6,172 nt of DNA from CAYYNP01 sp964472545. GTDB taxonomy: Bacteria; Planctomycetota; Planctomycetia; Pirellulales; Thermoguttaceae. Both the position numbers and the translations under genes were made by a program. Every line of letters starts with the position of its first letter. The first letter of the stretch is position 1. The stretch spans positions 1 through 6,172 of the forward strand of contig CAYYNP010000439.1 in the NCBI GenBank assembly GCA_964472545.1. The letters run 5' to 3'. Shown here in pieces: positions 1-6,000 of this stretch. Under the pieces are notes generated by a model. That model made no database searches and had not been told where the DNA came from. It saw nothing but the letters and a program-made list of their open reading frames with translations.

Positions 1-61
1 TCGGAGCCAGTCCCCGTTTTCCACTCCCGCGAATCGACTTTGCAGTTCTCCTGGTTCGCCG

Positions 62-79
62 GTTGACGGCCGTTGACGG
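62..79 (+). repeat. Tandem 8-bp direct repeat GTTGACGG, 10-bp period
   Basis: The octamer GTTGACGG occurs at 62-69 and again at 72-79, so the copies are offset by 10 bp, about one helical turn. Each copy also sits in a small dyad: GCCG/CGGC arms around the first and CCGT/ACGG arms around the second. The pair lies just upstream of the candidate -35 region of the selenoprotein gene. That position would suit an activator or other transcription-factor site, but no known binding motif is recognised. The TTGACG cores resemble -35 boxes, yet neither has a -10 hexamer at 16-18 bp. Confidence 0.35.
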
Positions 80-89
80 TCCGACAATC

Positions 90-117
90 TTGCATTTCGG
101 CCGACGCCTGCTATGAT
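90..117 (+). promoter_or_regulatory. Candidate extended -10 promoter for the selenoprotein gene
   Basis: TATGAT (112-117) matches the sigma70 -10 consensus at five of six positions and is preceded by TG plus one base (109-110), which makes an extended -10 element (TGCTATGAT). A weak -35-like TTGCAT (90-95) lies 16 bp upstream. Transcription would start near 123-125, giving a 5' leader of roughly 38 nt before the ATG at 162. Planctomycete promoters are poorly characterised, so the call rests only on consensus similarity and on its position directly ahead of the gene. Confidence 0.4.
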
Positions 118-146
118 GATGTCCGTCTTGTTTTCGCCGCCGTCGC

Positions 147-152
147 AGGAGA
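147..152 (+). promoter_or_regulatory. Shine-Dalgarno site fixing the start at 162
   Basis: AGGAGA lies 9 nt before the ATG at 162. It supports this ATG as the true start and shows that the short reading frame ending at the TGA (366-368) is really translated. The open frame after the TGA first offers a GTG at 387, which has no comparable site ahead of it (the bases just upstream are the SECIS candidate region), so independent initiation there is unlikely. Confidence 0.7.
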
Positions 153-161
153 TCCAACCCA

Positions 162-1583
162 ATGTCTTCAAGACATCTTGCCGCATGGCTCATCGGCGGT
201 GCCGCATTGCTTTCATCGTCATCGTTGTCGGCGGCGGAAGGCTACCGCCCACAGGTCGGCCACCTCCACGGCGACTTGACGCTGCCGAGCCTCTCCGACG
301 GCGCGCCGAAGAGCCTCTCGGAGTTTCGCGGCCGCAAAGTGCTGCTGATCCACTTCGCCTCGTGGTGAGCGGGCTGCCGACGGCACGTGCCGGTCTGGCA
401 CGAAAAGACCAAGGCGTGGGTCGAGCAGGGCAAGCTCGTGGTGCTGGGGATCATCCAAGAACAGCATCCGCAGCGCTGCCGGCTGTTCGCCCAATGGAAG
501 CAAATCGATTGGCCGATTCTGATCGATCCGATCAACGTGGTCGGTTGCAGCGGCGTGCCGATTGCCGTGGCCATCGACGAACACGGCGTCGTGCGCAGTA
601 CGCGCCCGAACGTCGATACATTCGAACGAGACTTCCTGGAGAAGACGTTTCCGCCGCCAAGTGTGACCGCGACCGATCGATCGGCGGCAGCGGAACCAGC
701 CAATCTGGCTGCGCTGGAGCGGCTCGCCAAGGCCTCAGAGTCGGGCGACGCCTGGCGCCGATTGGGCGACGGCGTGGCGCTGTTTGGCGGAATCGAACGG
801 ATCGACGACGCGATCGATGCTTACAGCCGCGCCATCAGGATGAGCCCAAAGGACGGCGACGCCCATTTCCGCCTGGGAGCCTGTTACCGGACGCGTTACG
901 ACTCACCACGCCGTAAGGCAAACGACTTTCAGGCGGCGGCGGATTGCTGGAGCGCAGCCCGGCGCGTCGATCCGAATCGCTATATCTGGCGGCGGCGCAT
1001 CGAGCAGTACGGCCCGCGGTTGATCAAGCCCTACCCGTTCTACGACTGGGTCCCGGCGGCACGGGCCGAGATTGCCGCCCGCGGCGAGCGGCCGGTCGCA
1101 TTGGACGTCGCCCTGTCGGGGGCCGAGATTGCCCGGCCGTCGCGCGAATTTCGGCCGTCGTCAGAAGCGCCCACGCCGCCCGATCCGCAAGGCCGCATCC
1201 ACCGCGACTCGCAAGGCCTGGTCGCCGCAGAGGTGGCCGTCGTGCCGGCGCGAATTCCCCCCGGCGGGTCGGCCCGCGTTCACGTCACACTGCGGCCGGC
1301 GTCCGCCGATGTGCATTGGAACAACGAGGCCGATCCGCTTCTGCTCTGGATCGATCCGCCCGCAGGGTGGCAAGTCGAACGCCAACTGCTCACGGCCCCC
1401 GGGGCCGACGAGCCGGAGACGGCCGAACCGCGTCGGCTGGAGTTTGAAGTCCGTGCCCCGGCCGGCGCCGCCGGCACCGTCGAGTTACCCGCGTACGCGC
1501 TGTATCACGTGTGCGAAGAGGAAGGCGGCGCGTGTCTGTTCTTGCGACAAGACGTTGCCGTCAAGGTCAGGGTCGCCGAGTGA
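162..1583 (+). CDS. Exported thioredoxin-fold selenoprotein (UxxC) with TPR and DsbD-alpha-like domains
   Basis: Read through one in-frame TGA (366-368), this is a 473-residue protein. Residues 1-25 form a signal peptide (Arg4, hydrophobic 6-17, likely cleavage after Ser-Ala-Ala25), so it should act outside the cytoplasm. Residues 33-165 look like a TlpA/redoxin-type thioredoxin fold: LLIHFASW leads into U69-A-G-C72, and GVP (131-133) followed by AIDEHGVV supplies the cis-proline strand. Cys106 and Cys129 are further thiols. Residues 195-271 resemble two TPR units (AW..LG, AIDAYSRAI...P; then AHFRLGACY, AA..A...DP). Residues 350-473 resemble the N-terminal domain of DsbD (VHWNNEADP, DPPAGW, and C451-x6-C458 near the end). 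The likely role is a thiol/selenol oxidoreductase; the substrate is unknown. An automatic caller would probably split the gene at the TGA. A nonsense-mutated pseudogene is the main alternative, disfavoured by the exact UxxC placement, the SECIS-like hairpin and the intact downstream frame. Confidence 0.85.
366..368 (+). other. In-frame TGA read as selenocysteine (Sec69)
   Basis: The codons around it read Phe-Ala-Ser-Trp-TGA-Ala-Gly-Cys-Arg-Arg. In TlpA/thioredoxin-like proteins the residue after F-x-S/T-W is the nucleophilic first cysteine of CxxC, so the TGA replaces exactly that residue and leaves the resolving Cys72 intact. TGA is the codon recoded by the bacterial SelB/SelC system, and Cys-to-Sec replacement at a redox site is the usual pattern in thiol-oxidoreductase selenoproteins. 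Decoding needs selA, selB, selC and selD elsewhere in the genome; none is in this window. Confidence 0.83.
386..402 (+). promoter_or_regulatory. Bacterial SECIS element (hairpin with GGUCU loop)
   Basis: CGTGCC (386-391) pairs perfectly with GGCACG (397-402), six Watson-Crick pairs, leaving the five-base loop GGTCT (392-396). The stem begins 17 nt after the TGA and the loop begins 24 nt after it, inside the coding region as expected for a bacterial SECIS. The loop matches the GGUCU at the apex of the E. coli fdhF SECIS, whose loop G and U contact SelB. The bulged U of the E. coli 5' arm is not evident, and no strong lower stem is seen. The palindrome at 381-392 (CGGCACGTGCCG) could compete with the fold. 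Confidence 0.78.
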
Positions 1584-1649
1584 ATCCGCCGTCGGGCCGA
1601 AGGGAAACGCGGCCACGATCGCGGTCGCCGGCAGAAATCGTCGCGAAAC
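1584..1649. other. Convergent intergenic gap without a clear terminator
   Basis: Only 66 bp separate the stop of the selenoprotein gene from the stop of the opposite-strand gene. No GC stem followed by a T-tract is visible on either strand. The only pairing seen is a weak ACGAT (1615-1619) with ATCGT (1637-1641) around a 17-nt loop. Termination here may be Rho-dependent, or the converging transcripts may overlap at their 3' ends. Confidence 0.5.
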
Positions 1650-3023
1650 TCAGCGATCCAGCGTATTCGCCGGGGCCCGCACCGCGGTGATGGTCAGCGT
1701 CGTCAGGTGCAAATCCACCAGAGCCAGCACCAGCGTGCCGGCGCCGGTGGTGCTCTCGTAGTGCTCCGACTTCAGACTCGCCCGGGGCAAGGGGCTCTCG
1801 CCGAAGAACCGCTCGACGGCGATTTCTCCCAACTTCAGCGCCCGCTGATGATAGCGTGGCCGCGAGGTGATCCGAAATGCCGCCAGCTCGAGACTGATCG
1901 CGTGGCCAAACGTCGCCGGCCAGGCGTCGGTCTCTTCATCGGGCAGCGAGTCGAGATACGCGTCGGCCGCGGCGGTGATCAAGTCGCGATAGGCCACCTT
2001 ACCCGTGTTCTCGTAGCGGGAGACACACATCATAGCCACCGCGGCGGTCGTCGGACACTGGTGACTCGCCTGCCACGCAGATGTCGTAAAATCCCTCGGC
2101 TGATTCGAGCCCATGGCGAATCCGCCGCCGCCACCCTTTATCTCATGCGGCAGCGAGCAGAACATGCGATCTCCGCCGGCCGCAAGCTCGGCCAAACGAC
2201 TCCTCAGCCGCGGCGGCACCTTTCGGGCAGCTCCGTCGCAATCGATGGCCCACGACAGGATGTGATCGGCACGGGTTACCGCGGGACGATTCAACGGGTG
2301 CTGCGCCAAGCGAGCGTCGATCGCTTCGAGGAACGCCGCGTCGTCCGTATGAGCATAGGCCTCGGCCCAAGTTCGGATGCAGAAGCCGGCCTGGCGCGGA
2401 CGGCTGGCCGCCGAATCCGCCTTGCCGCGAAGTCCCAGCGCGAATCGCTTACTTGGCTCCGGGGCCAACTCGAAGCACTTGCCCCAGAGCATCCACGGCC
2501 CTACAAACGCATCTGGGGAAGCCTGCCCATCGCCGATCCGCTCGTCGGCCGTCGCGTCCCGGCACGCCACCGTGCCCCATGGCAACCGTCCATCGTCGTC
2601 GGCGTTGTCGAAGAGCCCGCGCAGCGCCGCGTCGGCCGCCTGGCCGTATCGCGCCTCGCCGGAAAGCCCCACGAGAAAGTAGAGCAGCCGCAGCGTGTTC
2701 TGGTCCAACTGCGGGTTCGCGCCACACAGGGCACGGTCGCGACGCCCGGGCCGCAAGCCTTCTGCTACGCCCTCCGGAGCCGGCGGACGTGTGGTCAAGG
2801 GCTTAAGTGTCTTGCGGTCCAGCGCACTGAGCAACATGCCGGTCTGCTTCGGGCCGTACGTGTCGCGGCCGTGTTCGAGCATCGTGTCGGCATATCGATA
2901 GAACACGCCGGAAAACGGCGACGGCGGGATGCCCTCCTGGAACATGGCCCGCAGGTCCAATTCGTCGGCCAGACCGCAGATGGGGGACAACAGGCACACC
3001 GCGAGAATCAAGCACGCTTTCAT
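1650..3023 (-). CDS. Secreted protein of unknown function, paralogue of the neighbour's C-terminal domain
   Basis: The gene encodes 457 residues. Two adjacent ATGs (3024-3026 and 3021-3023) are possible starts; the second is chosen because AGGTGA (3028-3033) then has a 4-nt spacer and the protein begins Met-Lys. Residues 1-19 are a signal peptide (LILAVCLL core, likely cleavage after Gly-Leu-Ala19). The rest aligns along its length with the C-terminal domain of the upstream gene: YADxMxEHGRDTYGP near residues 44-58, GANP near 101, LRLLY, SKRFALGL (191-198), TWAxAY, a LPDEExDxWP segment near 360-369, and PRASLKxxHYExxTG (413-427). The helical, tryptophan-rich pattern suggests an alpha/alpha toroid like six-hairpin glycosidases or lyases, but no named family is recognised. 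It lacks the GEHLAWD and NH/RH-rich motifs of the neighbour and may be inactive or altered in specificity. A 460+ residue version starting further upstream (GTG or ATG up to 3059) would overlap the preceding gene and bury the signal peptide. Confidence 0.85.
   Translation of the reverse strand: MKACLILAVCLLSPICGLADELDLRAMFQEGIPPSPFSGVFYRYADTMLEHGRDTYGPKQTGMLLSALDRKTLKPLTTRPPAPEGVAEGLRPGRRDRALCGANPQLDQNTLRLLYFLVGLSGEARYGQAADAALRGLFDNADDDGRLPWGTVACRDATADERIGDGQASPDAFVGPWMLWGKCFELAPEPSKRFALGLRGKADSAASRPRQAGFCIRTWAEAYAHTDDAAFLEAIDARLAQHPLNRPAVTRADHILSWAIDCDGAARKVPPRLRSRLAELAAGGDRMFCSLPHEIKGGGGGFAMGSNQPRDFTTSAWQASHQCPTTAAVAMMCVSRYENTGKVAYRDLITAAADAYLDSLPDEETDAWPATFGHAISLELAAFRITSRPRYHQRALKLGEIAVERFFGESPLPRASLKSEHYESTTGAGTLVLALVDLHLTTLTITAVRAPANTLDR
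2854..2878. repeat. 25-bp exact match to 4271-4295 (paralogous domain copy 1)
   Basis: These 25 bases are identical to 4271-4295 in the same orientation and encode the conserved EHGRDTYG core in both paralogous domains. The surrounding DNA has diverged, so this reflects a strongly conserved motif within an old tandem gene duplication, not a mobile repeat. Confidence 0.7.
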
Positions 3024-3033
3024 CATCTCACCT
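3021..3033 (-). promoter_or_regulatory. Stop/start junction with overlapping Shine-Dalgarno
   Basis: On the - strand the bases read AGGTGAGATGATG. TGA (3028-3030) is the stop of the FG-GAP fusion gene and is embedded in AGGTGA, a good Shine-Dalgarno match for the next gene, whose ATG follows after 1 nt (3026) or 4 nt (3023). This arrangement points to one transcript and translational coupling, so the second protein is likely made by terminating or re-initiating ribosomes. Confidence 0.7.
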
Positions 3034-6000
3034 GTCGATCGTGTTGGCAGGAATCGCAACGTCGAGGCCCGCCGCCGCGGCGTGAACCTCCAGCAACGCC
3101 AACGCCAGCGAATCGCCGCCGGTGATCGTCTCGTAGTGGTCCGTCTTGAGACTTGCCCGCGGCACAGCGCGATCCTGGAAGTAGAGGTCGACCGCCATCT
3201 GGGCGAAACGCCGGGCCTCTCCGAGATAGACCAACCGGCCGGTGAAGCGATACGCCGCCACCTGGGCGCTGATCACGTGGGCGAAGCTCATCGGCCAGAC
3301 GTCGACGTCTTCGTCGGGCAGCGTGTCGACGTAGGCGTCGGCCACGGCTACCGCCACGTCGCGGAACTCGGGAAGCTGCACCTGCTCGTATCGACCGACG
3401 GCGAACATGGCCCAATCGGCCACCACGCCCGAGGCATAGCCGGCCTGCCAGGTCGGCCGAAAGGCCCACCTGCCGTTCGGGTCGGTGTGCTGCTTGTCTA
3501 ACAGTTCGAGCAGCAGACAATCCTCGAGCGCGGCGAAACGCTCCAGCCTCGTCCTCAGCGGCTCGGGCACCATCGTGGCCGCGGTGGCCACGTCCAACGG
3601 CCCGATCGTGGCCACCTGCTTGCCGTCCGCCCCGGTTCGCTTCCGCTCGAATCGCCCCAACAGCCCCTCGATCGCCTGAAGAAACGTCTCGTCGGAAGTG
3701 TGTTTGTACGCGTATGCCCAGGTGTGAATATAGAAGCCGGCGTGGCGTGGGAAATCGCGGCCGTCGTGCGGGCCGTGGCGGTCGTAGGGGGCGTGGCGGT
3801 CGAAGGCACCTGTGCGATGGTTGGCGATCTGATGATTCCATAGCCCCAGGGCGAAGCGCTTCGAGGCCTCCGGCGCCAACTGGAAGCTCCGATCCCAAAG
3901 CACCCACGGCCGGGCGAACTCGTGCGTCAGCGCCGTGCCGCCGGAAATCGGTCGATCCAGGAACACGTCCCACGCGAGATGCTCTCCCCACGGCAGCAGG
4001 CCCGTGGCCGGCGACTGCGTGTGCTTGAAGAACCAGCGGATCTGTTCGTCCGCCACGCGGGCGTAGCGTGGCTCGTCGGTCACTTCGCTTAGGGCGTACA
4101 ACAGCCGCAGCAAGTTCTCGTCGTTGTGCGGATTGGCCCCCGTCAGCCGTCGCCACGGCAGGCCGGCCCGATCGCCGCGGCGGACGCCACCCGGCGGCGC
4201 AGGGCGCAGTTCGAGCGGTTTGAGTGTATGCCGATTCATCGCGCTGAGAAACAACCCGCTCTTCTGCGGCCCGTACGTGTCGCGGCCGTGTTCGATCATC
4301 GCGTCGGCGTAGCCGGTAACGACGTCCAGCAGCGTAGACTCCACGGTCTGGAACTTCCCCACCGTCACGATCGGGTGCGTGTCGTGCAGACAATTCTCGA
4401 TGTAGTCGCGTTCGTAGAAACGGATGCCGCTGCCGGCGTGTCCCTGGCCGGTGAGCACGTCGAGATCGCCGTCACCGTTGAAGTCGACCACCTCGGCCCC
4501 GGAGATCATCATGATCGACTCCGGGTGGATGATCTCGACGCCCCCGGGATTCGCAAACTCGGGTTCGCCCGGCTGCGTCTTGGAGGCCGTATTGCGATAG
4601 AAGCGGATGCTGTGCTCGAACTCGCATGCGATCAGGTCTTTGCGTCCGTCGCCGTCCCAATCTACCCACGAGCCGAGGTTCGGCCGCACGTAATCCGTCA
4701 GCCCCAGCGGGCGCGCCGCCGCGAACTGCGGCTCCGCGTCGGTGCCCACGTTCTCGAACCAGTAGAAGCCCGGGTTGTCCTGATCGGAGAAGACGAGGTC
4801 CTTGCGGCCATCATTGTCGAAGTCGCAGGCCATCACGTGCGACCGGGTGCCGCGATCGATCGGTTGCAGTTTGCCGTCTTCGTCGAGAGCCTGCACGCGC
4901 TCGCCGCGGGCGAATTTGGGCTCACGCATCGTGCCTTCATTCAAGAACACGGTCACCATGCCGGCCCCGTCGGCCACGACCAGATCGAACAGCCCGTCGT
5001 GGTTCCAGTCGCAGACGTCGTGCCTTGCATGTCCGGCGTTCTCCACGAGGCTGAGCGGCGCCCCATCGGCCGTCATGCGCCGCCCCTCGGCAAACACCGG
5101 GAACAAATGGTTCGCCACGTTCTCGAAGTACCAGATGAACCCGTCACAGTCGCCGGCCAAGAGGTCCGTGCGGCCGTCGCGATTGAAGTCGACCGTGCGG
5201 ACGACGTTCTGCCGCAAGGCCTCGCAGATGGGGAAGTCCTCGGTGTATGGGGCCCCGTGGCGTGCGTCGACAGCCTGCCAGCTTGGCGACGTTGCCGTGC
5301 CCACGTTCGCAAGCAACACACCGTAGTCCCGCGGCCCGTCGAGGTCATCCAAATCGGCCAACTCCCACGCCCGATCGATCAGCAGGTCGATCAGCCCGTC
5401 GCCGGTGAAGTCGGCCGCCTTGACGCGCGGATGCGTGCTGCGTTGCAGGTAGCGCTCGTCGTAGGCAATCACGCGGCCGGAGGCGAAGGTCGGCTTCGTA
5501 CGGGGCGTGGTCTCGTCGACGTTCTCATAAAGGTAGATCTGCCCCGACTGTGGCGCCGCCAGCAGGTCGACGTCGCCGTCGGCGTCGACATCGGCCACCT
5601 CGAAGCACGGGTTGAACAGTTCGATCGGTTTGCCGCCGGCCTCGATCAAAACCGCGTCGTCCAGCCGCCATCCGCCGTGGCCGTCCGGGCCCAGATTCCG
5701 GTAGAGGTAGCAGTGGTTGTTGTTGCCCAGCAGCAGGTCGACGCGGCCGTCGCCGCCGCCGTCGAAATCTTCGACTGCCACGATCGACGGAAACCACCCA
5801 CCTGCCTGATCGCCGCCGGCCAGTGGGGTGTCGGAAACGGTCCTAAGCGGACCACGATCGACAAAGCGAAGCGACCCGCCGTCGCCCGTCACGTTCTCGT
5901 AGAAGACGATCTTGTCGGCGTACGGCCCGTCCATGAAACTGGGCAAGAGATCCAAGTCGCCGTCGCGATCCCAGTCGATCAGGTGCGGCACGACCCAGCT

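Noticed and set aside
63..78. TTGACG cores as -35 boxes
   Set aside because: No -10-like hexamer lies 16-18 bp downstream of either. The TATGAT at 112 is 33 or more bp away.
162..368. Nonsense-mutated pseudogene or sequencing error at the TGA
   Set aside because: Not fully excluded. However, the stop is TGA rather than TAA or TAG, falls at the one residue where Sec is functionally expected, is followed by a GGUCU-loop hairpin, and the rest of the gene carries no further lesion.
113..916. Long + strand ORF overlapping the selenoprotein gene in another frame
   Set aside because: Its product is an arginine- and proline-rich low-complexity sequence with no domain pattern, typical of an out-of-frame reading of GC-rich DNA.
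387..1583. A separate 398-residue gene starting at GTG 387
   Set aside because: It would start inside the SECIS-like stem, without a ribosome site or signal peptide, and midway through a thioredoxin fold, losing the catalytic motif. Continuity of frame and domain with the upstream ORF favours one recoded gene.
1584..1649. Bidirectional intrinsic terminator between convergent genes
   Set aside because: Only a weak 5-bp pairing with a long loop and no T-tract was found on either strand.
2966..3023. Lipoprotein signal peptide on the small paralogue
   Set aside because: The cysteines at residues 4, 10 and 16 are not preceded by a proper lipobox (for example LAVC and SPIC), whereas Gly-Leu-Ala at 17-19 fits signal peptidase I.
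1707..3125. 472-residue + strand ORF opposite the small paralogue
   Set aside because: It is antisense to a gene with a signal peptide and conserved motifs shared with its paralogue. Its product is Arg/Gly-rich with no recognisable motif.
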